A stretch of 64,000 nt of DNA from CAMXAS01 sp964442435 (GCA_964442435.1 CAYTZG010000003.1:1-64000), one strand, 5' to 3'; shown: positions 1-8,858, counted from the stretch's first letter. Notes: generated from the letters alone by a model not told the origin. Made by a program: numbers and translations.

Positions 1-437
1 TAAAAAAAGAATACAAAAACCATAACAAGCCTGTTAGTGCTTTTGAAAACTTTTTTGCGAAAATTTGGATTTGCGAAAACCCAAAACTTATCAAGACATA
101 CGAACAGTTTACAAACATTGTAAAGTGTTGTTTCATATGATATTTTAGGAATTTATGAACCTATGTTGAAAAAGGTTCGGGTTCATAAAATTTTCAAAAA
201 ACAGCATTCACCGGTCGTGTAAAAAGCAGGGGAATCCGGCGGAAAAAACAGGTGGATGAGGTTCAAAAAAAATGAAAAAGACGACCGTCGTACCGTCATT
301 CACATTCCAGTTGGATTTAATCAACCGTTTATGAACAACGATTGAACAAACTATGAACAAAAGTTGTTTGTGAGCCTTGAAATACCTATATTTGTAAACT
401 TTAGTTCAAAATCATAGAAAACAAAAACATTAGCGTT
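1..437. other. AT-rich intergenic region upstream of rpiB
   Basis: No convincing gene. The stretch is much richer in A+T than the genes around it. It holds several ATGAAC half-sites: TTTATGAACC near 152 and its complement GGTTCATAAA near 179 form an inverted pair, and further ATGAAC copies lie near 331 and 352. These could be operator half-sites for rpiB-lutB-deoC, but no regulator can be named. No consensus DnaA box (TTATCCACA) was seen. The rpiB promoter lies at its right end. Confidence 0.5.
364..394 (+). promoter_or_regulatory. Bacteroidota-type promoter of rpiB
   Basis: TATATTTG at 387-394 matches the Bacteroidota -7 box TAnnTTTG. A TTG at 364-366 lies 20 nt upstream, the usual -33 spacing. 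The predicted start of transcription leaves a short leader before the rpiB ATG at 438. Confidence 0.7.
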
Positions 438-881
438 ATGTTTGACAAAAAGACAGTGATAGCGATCGGTTGCGACCACGCCGGTTTCGCTATGAAGAAG
501 TATTTGGTGGACGTATTGGGTGAACAAGGCTACGTCTTCAAGGATTTCGGTACGTTCAGCGATGCGAGCGTCGATTATCCGGATTTCGCGCATCAGGTGG
601 CCGGCAGCATTGCCACGGGCGACTACAAACTCGGCATCCTCGTATGCGGTTCGGGCAACGGCGTGTCAATGACGGCCAACAAGCACCGCGGCATCCGTTG
701 CGCCCTTTGCTGGAACGAAGACTTAGCGGGCCTGGCGCGTCAGCACAACGACGCCAACATCATGGCTTTGCCAGGTCGTTTCATTTCTTGCGAATTGGCG
801 GAAAAGATGGTGAAACGCTTTTTGGATACACCGTTCGAGGGCGGCCGTCACCAGCTGAGAGTAGAGAAAATAGACCTGTAG
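438..881 (+). CDS. rpiB: Ribose 5-phosphate isomerase B
   Basis: Interconverts ribose 5-phosphate and ribulose 5-phosphate in the cytosolic non-oxidative pentose phosphate pathway. The 147-residue length is normal for RpiB/LacAB enzymes. Visible hallmarks are GCDHAG at residues 11-16 (Asp12, His13), the catalytic-cysteine loop CGSGNG starting at Cys70, and RQHNDAN with His103. The start has a well-placed TATATTTG promoter upstream. It is followed after 13 nt by the lutB-like gene and then deoC, which suggests one operon feeding pentose and deoxyribose carbon into central metabolism. RpiB members can also act on allose 6-phosphate; the sequence does not separate these. Confidence 0.95.
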   Translation: MFDKKTVIAIGCDHAGFAMKKYLVDVLGEQGYVFKDFGTFSDASVDYPDFAHQVAGSIATGDYKLGILVCGSGNGVSMTANKHRGIRCALCWNEDLAGLARQHNDANIMALPGRFISCELAEKMVKRFLDTPFEGGRHQLRVEKIDL

Positions 882-894
882 GACAGGATTTTAG

Positions 895-2262
895 ATGAGC
901 GAACTCAAAGACCATTACCGACGTTTTTACGAACGCGGCGTCAATGCGGTCAAGAACAAGGCGGACTATTCGGTTTACGAATCGGTGGGGGAGTACTATG
1001 AAAAACTCGTCGCCAACGCGCCTTCCTATTATACCCGTTTTGACATGGCCAAGAAGCGTGCGGCATTCTATAAATACAAGGGTATCAAGAATCTGCACGA
1101 TAATCTGATTGAGTTCGAAGGAAGGTTCACGGCCGGCGGCGGCAAGGTGATTTATGCCGAAAACGCCGCCGGTGCGTTGAATGAAATCGCGTTTATCCTC
1201 TCGCAACACACGCGCAAGCAGTTGTTGCTGTCCTCCGAGCCCATTCTGGACGAGATAGGGCTTGAATCGTACCTCAGCGAGAAAGGGCAGGACTACACGA
1301 TGTTGTCGCTGCACCGTCTCTTCGCGCCGGTTCATCCGGAAACGTCCGAAAACATCAACAAAGGTCTGATTAAGGAACTGCAAGCCGAGAAATTCAGCGG
1401 CAACACGGTCAACGTGTTGGATCTCTATAAGAAACAGTCGCTGAACAAGGCTTACGACGATTCCATTTCCATTATGGCGGCCGACAGCCTCGTGGCCGAC
1501 ATCGGGGGCGTCGTGTTTTTGGATCAGACCGGCGAATTGGCCATACAGAACAGTTTCAGCAAGATACAAATCGTGGTGGCCGGCATCGACCGCCTCATTT
1601 CTTCGGTTACGGAGCTGGAATTGCTCAACGCCTTGAAATCCACGCATCGCTACGGCGATTATCTGCCTTGGAACCAAACGATTGTGATGGGGCCCAAGCA
1701 GGAAGGCGAAATCGACGGGCCGGAAGAGATGTATGTGATATGGGTGGACAACGGCCGTAGCAAAATCATGGGTTACAAGGACCAGCGCACGATATTGAAC
1801 TGCATCCGTTGCGGCGCGTGCGAGGCCCTGTGCCCGGTCTTCAAGTTCGTGAAGTCTACGGACGGCCATGAAAACCACGATAATCCCCTAGCTTGCGTGG
1901 CCTTGCCGATAGAGCGCGGCTTTGACAAATACGCTTATCTGAGCTTTGCCTGTACGATGTGCGGCAAGTGTCAGGAAGTGTGTCCGGTACGAATCCCGTT
2001 GCCGGAACTCATCCTGTTCAACCGGCGGGAGGCCGTCAGCAGGGGCAACGGCTTCGGCCTGAACAAATCGCAGGTCAAGACGTTGAAGAAGATGTTTTTG
2101 AAACGTAAGGCCATGGAATCGTCTTACAACAAGTTCATATTGAAGGCCAGCGGCATCAAGAAGGAATTCGGCGCGCAGCGGGTCTTTCCGGATTTCAGTC
2201 AGAAGAGTTTCCACGTGTTGTGGTCGGAAGCGGCCGGTATATATACCTCACAGAATAAGTAA
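895..2262 (+). CDS. lutB: LutB-type iron-sulfur LUD-domain protein
   Basis: 455 residues, normal for LutB/YkgF. In other bacteria LutB works with LutA and LutC to oxidise L-lactate to pyruvate. The N-terminal two thirds is an LUD (lactate utilisation) domain; two 4Fe-4S clusters follow, CIRCGACEALCP from about residue 303 and CTMCGKCQEVCP from about residue 353, each CxxCxxCxxxCP. The start ATG lies 13 nt after rpiB and deoC starts 7 nt after the stop, so cotranscription is likely. Neither lutA nor lutC is adjacent, which is unusual; they may be elsewhere or the protein may have another electron-transfer role. Family assignment is firm, substrate is inferred. Confidence 0.88.
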   Translation: MSELKDHYRRFYERGVNAVKNKADYSVYESVGEYYEKLVANAPSYYTRFDMAKKRAAFYKYKGIKNLHDNLIEFEGRFTAGGGKVIYAENAAGALNEIAFILSQHTRKQLLLSSEPILDEIGLESYLSEKGQDYTMLSLHRLFAPVHPETSENINKGLIKELQAEKFSGNTVNVLDLYKKQSLNKAYDDSISIMAADSLVADIGGVVFLDQTGELAIQNSFSKIQIVVAGIDRLISSVTELELLNALKSTHRYGDYLPWNQTIVMGPKQEGEIDGPEEMYVIWVDNGRSKIMGYKDQRTILNCIRCGACEALCPVFKFVKSTDGHENHDNPLACVALPIERGFDKYAYLSFACTMCGKCQEVCPVRIPLPELILFNRREAVSRGNGFGLNKSQVKTLKKMFLKRKAMESSYNKFILKASGIKKEFGAQRVFPDFSQKSFHVLWSEAAGIYTSQNK

Positions 2263-2269
2263 TTCGATT

Positions 2270-3067
2270 ATGGATATCAATTTAGTTCGGAAAGAGATAG
2301 CGGATATTTTAAACCAACCGCTTCCTTTTCCGGAAAAGGAAATCTGTGCCCGTCTGTTGGGCTTTTTGGATTTGACGACCTTGGAGGGAACCGACACGCA
2401 GGCGCGGGTGCGTGACCTTTGCGCGAAGGCCTTGCGCTACAAGACGGGCGGCGTCTGCGTCTATCCGTATTATGCGGGTTTGGTGGCCGAAACGTTGAAG
2501 GGCAGCGGCATCCGGACGGCCTGTGTCGTGGGCGGTTTCCCGGCGTCCCAACTCCCGTTGGAATTGAAGCTGGCCGAGGCCCGCTACGTGCTGGAACAGG
2601 GCGCGGACGAGATGGATATGGTGTTGGCGCAGGGGGCGTTCATAGAGGGCGACAGCCGCCGGGCCGGCGCGGAAATCAAGGCCATGAAGGCCGTTTGCGG
2701 AGACAAGCATCTGAAAGTGATTTTGGAGACCGGCGCCCTGCCGGATTTGGACGCGGTGGCGGCGGCCGCCCGCCTGGCCATCGAAAACGGCGCCGACTTC
2801 ATCAAGACCTCCACGGGCAAAATCGCGGTGTCGGCCACGTTGGAGGCGTTCTACGTCATGCTGCGCGTTATAAAGGAATACCGTGCGCAGGGCGGACGCC
2901 GCATCGGCATCAAGCCGGCCGGCGGCATCTCGACGGTGGAGGCCGTGTTGCCTTACTTCCACCTGCTCTACGCCGTCTTGGGCGAGGATTGGCTCCGCCC
3001 CGACCTGTTCCGCATCGGCGCGAGCCGCCTGGCCGACGCCTTGGCGAAAGGGGCGGGCTTGGCGTAG
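2270..3067 (+). CDS. deoC: Deoxyribose-phosphate aldolase
   Basis: Splits 2-deoxyribose 5-phosphate into glyceraldehyde 3-phosphate and acetaldehyde, the last step of deoxynucleoside breakdown. 265 residues. The Schiff-base lysine lies in GADFIKTSTGK near residue 182, and the C-terminal phosphate-binding loop appears as GIKPAGGIST near residue 215. It starts 7 nt after the lutB-like gene and is the last gene of the rpiB-lutB-deoC run, followed by a strong terminator. Deoxyribose breakdown beside an isomerase for ribose phosphate is consistent with nucleoside salvage. Confidence 0.95.
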   Translation: MDINLVRKEIADILNQPLPFPEKEICARLLGFLDLTTLEGTDTQARVRDLCAKALRYKTGGVCVYPYYAGLVAETLKGSGIRTACVVGGFPASQLPLELKLAEARYVLEQGADEMDMVLAQGAFIEGDSRRAGAEIKAMKAVCGDKHLKVILETGALPDLDAVAAAARLAIENGADFIKTSTGKIAVSATLEAFYVMLRVIKEYRAQGGRRIGIKPAGGISTVEAVLPYFHLLYAVLGEDWLRPDLFRIGASRLADALAKGAGLA

Positions 3068-3133
3068 CGCATGCCGCGCCGGCCGGCCGACAGGCAACGG
3101 GCATCGGAGGCGGATGGTTCGGAGGAACCAATA

Positions 3134-3167
3134 AAAAAAGCGGTTGGATACGTCCAACCGCTTTTTT
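3134..3167. terminator. Bidirectional terminator between deoC and the lipoprotein gene
   Basis: AAAAAAGCGGTTGGA, loop TACG, then TCCAACCGCTTTTTT: a perfect stem with A-run on one side and T-run on the other. It sits between two convergent genes and can serve both. A second small hairpin, GGTCAC/GTGACC, lies just after it at 3173-3190. Confidence 0.9.
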
Positions 3168-3204
3168 CGTAGGGTCACCCGAAAGTGACCTCAACCATCA
3201 AGCC

Positions 3205-4314
3205 TTATTTCTTCTGAATGATGCAGAAGCGCGTGATGCTCCAGAACTTGGCCGGATCCTTGATTTCGATGACCACGTTCTTCGGGTTCTTGTTGTTGAT
3301 CGTGTAGCTGCCCGACGGGTGCGTGCTCATCAACACCACCTTGGCGGATTTCGTTTCAATCGTCCGCTCGTCGTTGTAGTTCTCGATGCGGGTGAAGTTG
3401 GAAATCTTGACGTTCGGGTTGATGGATTTCTTGTCCAAAATGCTCTTTTCCTTGATGTCTTTGGCGGTACCTACGAAGTAGTAGGCCGTGGACACCATGC
3501 CGTTGAGCGTGGCGATTTCGTTGTCCTTGCTGGCCAGCTGGCTGTCCTTGCTTTCGATTTCTTTCTGGTAGCGGACGATTTCAAGCTGCAACGAATCGTT
3601 GATGGCCTGCAGGGCGGCATAGGCGTCTTTCAGCAACGCCAGTTCTTCCTGAAGGCTTTCGATGCGGGCTTCGCTTTCGGTTACCTTGTTCTTAAGCCCC
3701 GCAATCTGTTCTTCGAGCTGTTTGTTCAACTCGGCCAGACGCTGGTTCTCGCGTTCGTAGTAGGACAATTTTTCGGCCTGGTTGTTCGTGGGCGCCGGCG
3801 CGGCCACCGGTTGGGGCGCGGGCCGGTTGCTGTTTTCACGCAATTGGCGGTTTTCTTCCTGCAGACGCGTGGTCTGTTCTTGCAGACGCGTGGACTGTTC
3901 CTGCAACTGAGCCGACTTTTCCTGCAGACGCGCCGTCTGTTTCTTGGATTCAATCAACTGTTTGCGCAGGCTCTGCATCTGACGCAACTGCTTGCGGTTC
4001 GATTCCATGAGCTTGCCGATTTCGGCGATATCGTTCAGGATTTTCTGCTGCTGGTCGATCGGGCCTTCTTCGTTGGCTTGAACGATCATCTTTTCCCGAA
4101 CCTTGATTTCGTCGATGTTGCGTTCTATCTCGGCATAAGCGCTCATGAAGCAGTTCTGGATGGAGTCGGAGCGGAAGATGCTCTCGGTCATCATCAGGTT
4201 GTCTTCAATCAGTTTGTTGTAGTCGGCCGTGCGGACAATCTTACAAGAGGTCAAGGTCATCAGGGCTGCGAGAGCCACGCCCATAAGACCCGTTTGCACG
4301 TACATTCTTTTCAT
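3205..4314 (-). CDS. Coiled-coil lipoprotein of unknown function
   Basis: 369 residues. The N-terminus is a lipoprotein signal with lipobox LTSC near residue 24, so the protein is probably anchored to a membrane on the periplasmic side. Residues about 85-270 are a long coiled coil rich in Q, E, K and R, including short heptad repeats with RLQEQ/RLQEK patterns around 145-175 and a Pro/Ala-rich break near 185-195. The C-terminal 90 residues form a compact basic domain ending FWSITRFCIIQKK. Similar proteins occur in Bacteroidales but I cannot name a function. It is transcribed away from the DUF4175 gene, with promoters facing each other across 4315-4433. Confidence 0.8.
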   Translation of the reverse strand: MKRMYVQTGLMGVALAALMTLTSCKIVRTADYNKLIEDNLMMTESIFRSDSIQNCFMSAYAEIERNIDEIKVREKMIVQANEEGPIDQQQKILNDIAEIGKLMESNRKQLRQMQSLRKQLIESKKQTARLQEKSAQLQEQSTRLQEQTTRLQEENRQLRENSNRPAPQPVAAPAPTNNQAEKLSYYERENQRLAELNKQLEEQIAGLKNKVTESEARIESLQEELALLKDAYAALQAINDSLQLEIVRYQKEIESKDSQLASKDNEIATLNGMVSTAYYFVGTAKDIKEKSILDKKSINPNVKISNFTRIENYNDERTIETKSAKVVLMSTHPSGSYTINNKNPKNVVIEIKDPAKFWSITRFCIIQKK

Positions 4315-4357
4315 GGTTTTCCGTTTTTAAATTTACGTTGCGGTTCAATGCAACTTG

Positions 4358-4365
4358 CAAAAATA
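4358..4365 (-). promoter_or_regulatory. -7 box of the lipoprotein gene
   Basis: CAAAAATA on the plus strand reads TATTTTTG on the minus strand, matching TAnnTTTG, about 44 nt upstream of the lipoprotein ATG. Confidence 0.55.
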
Positions 4366-4418
4366 ATAAATTTTCAGCGAAACTACTAATTATGCGCAAT
4401 TAAATAATGCAATTTCCT

Positions 4419-4426
4419 TAATTTTG
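4419..4426 (+). promoter_or_regulatory. -7 box directly before the DUF4175 gene
   Basis: TAATTTTG matches TAnnTTTG and ends only 7 nt before the ATG at 4434, so the transcript is expected to begin at or within a few nt of the start codon (leaderless). No clear -33 TTG was seen at the usual distance. Confidence 0.55.
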
Positions 4427-4433
4427 CGTGGAA

Positions 4434-7400
4434 ATGACCACGAATTACGAAGCGTTTATCGCGCAACTGGATGCGTTTACCGACCGGTATTACGGTTATG
4501 AAATCCGGAAGGGGATTTTGCGGTCGGCGGCGGCCCTGTTGCTGTTGTTCCTGTTGATGGCGGCCGCGGAGTCGCTGTTTTTCTTCGGGGGCGGCGCGGA
4601 GGCGGGGGCCGCTTCCGGCTCGTCGTCGGCCGTGCGGACGTTTCTGTTCTGGCTGTACGTGACGGCGGGGGCGGGCATCGTCGTCTGGCAGGTGGGGCTG
4701 CCGCTCTGGAAGCGTTTGGGCGGCGGGGCGCGCATGAGCCGCAAGGAAGCCGCCCGCCTGTTGTCCGCGCATTTTCCGGATTTGGACGACCGGCTTTGCA
4801 ATGTATTGGAGTTAAAGGAGATAAGCGATAACACGCCGGTCTTGACCGCGGCCGCCATCGAGCAGATTTCGGCCGGTTTCCGCACCTACCGTTTCAGCTC
4901 CGTTTTCAAGCCCGCGCAACTGCGGCCGCTGTGGTTCCTGTTGGGCGTTCCGCTGCTGTTGACGCTGGCGGCCGCTTGCTTTTTCCCTTCGGTGCTGGGC
5001 GGCTCCTCCAAGCGGCTGATGCATCCGCGACAGACGTTCGTGCGGCAGTTTCCATTCAGCATCCATTTGAAAGATAGTGTTCTGACGGTGCCTTACGGCG
5101 AACGGTATCTGTTGGAGGCCGTGGCCGAAGGGGACTGGCTGCCGTCGGCCCTGACGGTATGGGTGGAGGCGGACGAGGCGGCCTCCGGGTCGGGCTTCAG
5201 GGCCGACTGCCGCACCGTGGCCGCGGGGCGTTACACGTATGCGTTCGAGCCGCTCTATAAGGATGTCGTGTTCCGCTTGACGGCGGGGCGTTTCGTGAGC
5301 CAACCCTACCGGTTGCGCGTGGTGCCGCCGGCGGTGCTCACGTCGCTGACGTTGGATTTGATATATCCGGCCTACACGGCTCTTTCGCCGCGCCGCATCG
5401 AGGCGGTGTCGGAGCTGGCGGAAACGGGCCTGCCCTACGGCACGCGGATGCGCTGGCGCATGGTGTGGGCGGAGGCGGACGGGCTGGAGGTCGTGACGGA
5501 GGCCCTCGATGCGGAGGCGCCCGAAACGACGGTGCGGGCGGCGCGGCGCGGGCCGGCGGCGGACAGCGGATTGGCCTTCCTTTACGAAACGCAAGCGCTG
5601 GGGTCGGCGCGCTATAAGTTCGTGCCGCGGGCTTCGTCTTACCGCCGGGCCGACACGGTAATCTGCCGTACCGAGGTGTGGCCCGACCGCTACCCGCGCA
5701 TAGAGGCGGCGGGGACGGTGCCGCCGGCGGAGGCGGCCGGCCTCTACGAAAGCATCCTGCAGGGCGAGATAAGCGACGACTACGGCTTTTACAGCCTGTT
5801 GTTCCGCGTCAAGGACGAGGATGGCAAGCCGATATATACCGACACGCTGTTTCACGGCGGCGCGGGGTCGTCGGGTCAACCGGCATCCCCGTCGGGTCAC
5901 GCCAAATTATTCTTTTCTGAAAACGGCCGTTGGGCGCGCTTCGTCTATGGCGTGACGCCCGACGTCTGGGCGTTGCCGCCGGGCGTCTCGGTCTTCTACG
6001 AACTGGAGGTGCGCGACAACGACCCCTACGGCGGCTACAAGGCGGCGGTGTCGCGCGCGTTCGCCTACCGGGTGGCGGAGGCCGACGAGGCCCAGCAACA
6101 GTGGCGCGAGCAACACGAACAGCTGGCGCGGGCCTTGGATTCAGTGTCGGCGGGGCAGGCGGCCTTTTCGGAGCAGTTCCGCGATATAGGCCGTTCGCTC
6201 TTGGAGAATGCGGGTTGGGAGTGGTCGGACCGCCAGAAGGTGGAACGCATGATAGCGGAGCAGCGGGCGCAGATGGAGGCCTACCGCGAGGCGGTACAGG
6301 CCTTGGAGCAGCAACGGCGGGCCGACAAGACCGAATACAGCGACGAACTGCGCGAACAGGAACGGCAGCTTGAAGAACTCATGTCGCAGCTGTGGAACGA
6401 GGAGGCCTTGCAGAAGCTGCAGCAGATAGAAGAATGGTTGCAGGAGAACGCGCCCAAAGAGAAGGTGGTGGAGGCCTTGGAACAGTGGCAGGAGGAGCAC
6501 CGCGACCTGGTACGCAACTGGGAGCGCAACAAGGAGATCTATAAGCGTCTCGAATTTGAAAAGGGCCTGCAGAAGATGACGGCCGACCTGCAGACGTTGG
6601 CGGAGGATCAACGGGACTTGCAGACGCAGACCGAACAGGCGGCGGAGGGCGGGCGGCCGCTGTCGGATTCGGCCGCGACGGCTTTGGCGGAAGAACAGGC
6701 TGCGTTAAACCGCCGTTACGACGAGATGCGGCGCACGTTGGAGTCGCTCGACCGCCAGAACGACGCGCTGAAGCGGCCGTTCCCGTTCGAACTGCCGTCC
6801 GACCTGATGGAAGACGTGGGGTCGCAGATGCAACAGGCCGGCGACGCCTTGCAACAGAACCGGCCCAAAGCCGCCGCCAGCCCTCAGCAAAAGGCGTCGG
6901 AGGGCTTGCAGGCTCTGAGCCGTAACATGGCGGAGCAGCAGGCCGCCATGCAGGCGAACCAAGACGCCGAGGACGCCGAATACCTGCGGCTGTTGCTCAA
7001 GGAAATCGTGCGGCTGTCGTTTGAGCAGGAAGACCTGATGGGGCTGTTGCAGCGGATGGAGGTATCCGACCCGCGTTACGCCACGGTCATCCGGCGGCAG
7101 AGCCGTCTGAACCGCGATGTGACGCAGGTGGAGGACAGCATCCGCGCGTTGAGCGTCCGTCAGCCGCAAATAGCCGTCCATACGCAGGGCGTGCTCAAGC
7201 ATCTGCGCTGGGACAGTCAGAAGGCTTTGGCCGATTTGCTCATGATGAATACGACGGTCTATCGCTATTACCGCACGCAGAACCGTCAGGCCGAGGCCGC
7301 GCAGCAGCGTGCCATGAATGGCCTCAACGAGCTGGCGTTGCTCCTATCCGAGTCGTTGGATCAGATGCAGATGAGCCTTTCCATGCAGGGAAGCGGCGGC

Positions 7401-7997
7401 AAGGGACAGCCGCAGGCGGGGGCCGGGGCGGCCGAGAGCGGTGCTGAGCCGCAAGCGGGTTCGGAGCCCGGTGAGGACGGCGGACAGCCGAAGCCCGGCG
7501 AAGGGCCTTCGCTGAGGGAGATGCAGGAGAGTTTGAACCGGGGTTTGGAGGCTTTGCAGAAAGCTATGGAAGGGCAGCAGGTAAGCAGCGAGGCTTTCAT
7601 GCGGGCGGCCGCGCAACAGGAGATGATTAGGCGCGCCTTGCAGAAGCAGATGGAGGAAATGAAGCGTCAGGGCGGCAAGGCCCAGGGCGATTTGCAGCGC
7701 GTGTTGGGCGATATGGAGCGGACCGAGCGCGAGTTGGTGCACAAGACGGTGACGCCGCAGATGCTTTTGCGGCAACAGCAAATCGCCACGCGCCTGTTGG
7801 AGGCTGAAAACGCCGAGTTGAAACGTGAGAAAGAGGAGCGGCGCGAATCGAAAGAAGGCCGCGAGATGGGGCCGTTCCGCATCGAGGATTGGAAGTTTGA
7901 GGAAGAGGATTTGCTCCGCAGCCGCGAGGGGTTGCAGCAAAAGATGCCGCCCTTGCATCCGCTATTAAAGCAGAAGGTCGAGAAGTATTTTCTTTAA
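4434..7997 (+). CDS. DUF4175 family membrane protein
   Basis: 1187 residues from the ATG at 4434; a GTG at 4428 is possible but lies almost on the promoter. The N-terminal 190 residues carry three hydrophobic segments (about 26-45, 65-85 and 160-180). A large predicted periplasmic beta-rich region follows to about 540, then more than 500 residues of Q/E/R-rich coiled coil, with a Gly/Ala/Pro-rich low-complexity linker near 985-1025. This layout fits the Bacteroidota DUF4175 family, whose function is not established. It stands alone: divergent from the lipoprotein gene and followed by the parS-rich island. Confidence 0.82.
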   Translation: MTTNYEAFIAQLDAFTDRYYGYEIRKGILRSAAALLLLFLLMAAAESLFFFGGGAEAGAASGSSSAVRTFLFWLYVTAGAGIVVWQVGLPLWKRLGGGARMSRKEAARLLSAHFPDLDDRLCNVLELKEISDNTPVLTAAAIEQISAGFRTYRFSSVFKPAQLRPLWFLLGVPLLLTLAAACFFPSVLGGSSKRLMHPRQTFVRQFPFSIHLKDSVLTVPYGERYLLEAVAEGDWLPSALTVWVEADEAASGSGFRADCRTVAAGRYTYAFEPLYKDVVFRLTAGRFVSQPYRLRVVPPAVLTSLTLDLIYPAYTALSPRRIEAVSELAETGLPYGTRMRWRMVWAEADGLEVVTEALDAEAPETTVRAARRGPAADSGLAFLYETQALGSARYKFVPRASSYRRADTVICRTEVWPDRYPRIEAAGTVPPAEAAGLYESILQGEISDDYGFYSLLFRVKDEDGKPIYTDTLFHGGAGSSGQPASPSGHAKLFFSENGRWARFVYGVTPDVWALPPGVSVFYELEVRDNDPYGGYKAAVSRAFAYRVAEADEAQQQWREQHEQLARALDSVSAGQAAFSEQFRDIGRSLLENAGWEWSDRQKVERMIAEQRAQMEAYREAVQALEQQRRADKTEYSDELREQERQLEELMSQLWNEEALQKLQQIEEWLQENAPKEKVVEALEQWQEEHRDLVRNWERNKEIYKRLEFEKGLQKMTADLQTLAEDQRDLQTQTEQAAEGGRPLSDSAATALAEEQAALNRRYDEMRRTLESLDRQNDALKRPFPFELPSDLMEDVGSQMQQAGDALQQNRPKAAASPQQKASEGLQALSRNMAEQQAAMQANQDAEDAEYLRLLLKEIVRLSFEQEDLMGLLQRMEVSDPRYATVIRRQSRLNRDVTQVEDSIRALSVRQPQIAVHTQGVLKHLRWDSQKALADLLMMNTTVYRYYRTQNRQAEAAQQRAMNGLNELALLLSESLDQMQMSLSMQGSGGKGQPQAGAGAAESGAEPQAGSEPGEDGGQPKPGEGPSLREMQESLNRGLEALQKAMEGQQVSSEAFMRAAAQQEMIRRALQKQMEEMKRQGGKAQGDLQRVLGDMERTERELVHKTVTPQMLLRQQQIATRLLEAENAELKREKEERRESKEGREMGPFRIEDWKFEEEDLLRSREGLQQKMPPLHPLLKQKVEKYFL

Positions 7998-8006
7998 TTT
8001 TTCCCA

Positions 8007-8022
8007 CGTTCCACGTGGAACA
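8007..8022. other. parS-like palindrome 1
   Basis: CGTTCCACGTGGAACA, 10 nt after the DUF4175 stop codon. The inner 14 bases are a perfect palindrome around CACGTG and differ from the ParB-site consensus TGTTNCACGTGAAACA at the first base and in the right arm (GGAAC for GAAAC). Confidence 0.7.
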
Positions 8023-8023
8023 G

Positions 8024-8115
8024 GGGGTGTCAAGCGGCCCCCTAGCGCGAAGGCTCTCCTTGCGTGCTGGGGCACGCTGCGTCGGCACGCCCGCACACAG
8101 GCCGGCCAACAGAGC
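8024..8115 (+). repeat. Diverged repeat element, copy A
   Basis: GC-rich non-coding block. Its sequence reappears, inverted and diverged, at 9041-9130: shared landmarks in order are GTCAAG-CGGCC, CCTAGCGC, AAG, CTCC, GCTGCGTCGG and AGGCC-GCCA. The two copies flank the ORF6N gene about 1 kb apart. Function unknown; it looks like a dispersed non-coding repeat family. Confidence 0.6.
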
Positions 8116-8147
8116 GGTAGGCGCGGGGCGCCGTTCGCCCGCTCCTG

Positions 8148-8180
8148 TATGGCATCACAATTGAAATACTATTGCGGTTT
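8148..8180 (+). repeat. 33-nt repeat, inverted copy at 10355-10387
   Basis: Read on the opposite strand this segment begins AAACCGCAATAGTATTTCA and matches 10355-10387 at 29 of 33 positions. The segment just after it, TTTGCTGGCGCACGATT at 8178-8194, also recurs at 9220-9236 with one change. The region 8.0-10.7 kb is built partly from such shared blocks. Confidence 0.65.
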
Positions 8181-8214
8181 GCTGGCGCACGATTTTTACA
8201 TGAATACTGTTTGA

Positions 8215-8237
8215 GGTTATCGAAATTTTCGATAACC
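8215..8237. repeat. TCGAAA-type palindrome 1
   Basis: Perfect inverted repeat with arms GGTTATCGAAA and TTTCGATAACC around one central T. Its core TCGAAA-N-TTTCGA is shared with 8637-8659 and 10244-10270. Confidence 0.75.
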
Positions 8238-8250
8238 CCTGTTTTGGAAA

Positions 8251-8266
8251 AGTTTCACGTGGAACA
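8251..8266. other. parS-like palindrome 2
   Basis: AGTTTCACGTGGAACA. On the minus strand this reads TGTTCCACGTGAAACT, matching the ParB-site consensus TGTTNCACGTGAAACA at all but the last base. Confidence 0.75.
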
Positions 8267-8300
8267 TACCCCCCCTCATTACAATTTGAGCAACCGCCTT

Positions 8301-8858
8301 CTACTCTGCCTTGCGCTTGATGGTGTGTTTGAACTTCAAGACGGCGAGATTTAGCTCCATGGAAGTTTCGGTACCGGTTGTCTGCAAATCGCCTCCAAGG
8401 ATGTCAGCCATGATGTCGCCGCTCTTTTGCATCAGATTTTTTTGAGAAAATTGGTTGTCTGTGGCTGAGAGTTCGGCAACCGTCCGCGACAATTCCCGTA
8501 TTTTGGCAAATGTCTCCACAATGGCAATAGTGGTTTGGGTGGCACGCTCACTCTTTAAAATGGTCGCCAGCATGTAGAGTCCCTTTTCGGTAAATGCTTT
8601 GGCATTATATTTCGTATGTTCCCCACGACCTCTGTCTAAGGTCGAAAATTTCGACCTTAAAGATTTGGTCTCCTCGTGATTTAATTCCAAGAGGTACCCC
8701 TCCGGGAACTTCTCCGGATTATTCTTAACGGCCTCATTGACCCGTTTGGTTTCCACACCATATAGGGCCGCCACGTCGCTATCAAGGAGTGCTTTTTCAC
8801 CCCGCACCTCAATGATACGGTTTTCCACCGATTGCAATTTTACAATGTCGTTGTTCAT
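8301..8858 (-). CDS. ORF6N domain protein (phage antirepressor-like)
   Basis: 185 residues. The N-terminal 90 residues match the ORF6N pattern: VENRIIEVRGEKALLDSDVAALYGVETKRVNEAVKNNPEKFP, then an LRSKFSTL segment and AFTEKGLYMLATIL. The C-terminal part is helical. ORF6N domains are DNA-binding modules first described in phage antirepressor-type proteins; many Bacteroidales carry chromosomal copies of unknown role. Here it is the only gene between two inverted copies of a non-coding repeat, within a cluster of parS-like sites. The codons for SKFSTL contain a perfect 23-bp palindrome (8637-8659) that also occurs in expanded form between genes at 10244. Possible mobile-element cargo; no transposase or integrase is present. 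Confidence 0.85.
   Translation of the reverse strand: MNNDIVKLQSVENRIIEVRGEKALLDSDVAALYGVETKRVNEAVKNNPEKFPEGYLLELNHEETKSLRSKFSTLDRGRGEHTKYNAKAFTEKGLYMLATILKSERATQTTIAIVETFAKIRELSRTVAELSATDNQFSQKNLMQKSGDIMADILGGDLQTTGTETSMELNLAVLKFKHTIKRKAE
8637..8659. repeat. TCGAAA-type palindrome 2, inside the ORF6N gene
   Basis: Perfect 11+1+11 inverted repeat with arms TAAGGTCGAAA and TTTCGACCTTA, located in the coding sequence for the segment just before the AFTEKG motif. The same arms, extended by two bases, form the intergenic palindrome at 10244-10270. Confidence 0.8.

Noticed and set aside
1..437. Possible replication origin in the AT-rich left end
   Set aside because: AT-rich and repeat-bearing, but no consensus DnaA boxes were found and no dnaA gene is nearby; only the rpiB promoter is supported.
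2419..4389. 656-residue plus-strand open frame across deoC and the lipoprotein gene
   Set aside because: Shadow frame: it crosses the strong terminator, runs out of frame with deoC and antisense to the lipoprotein, and resembles no protein.
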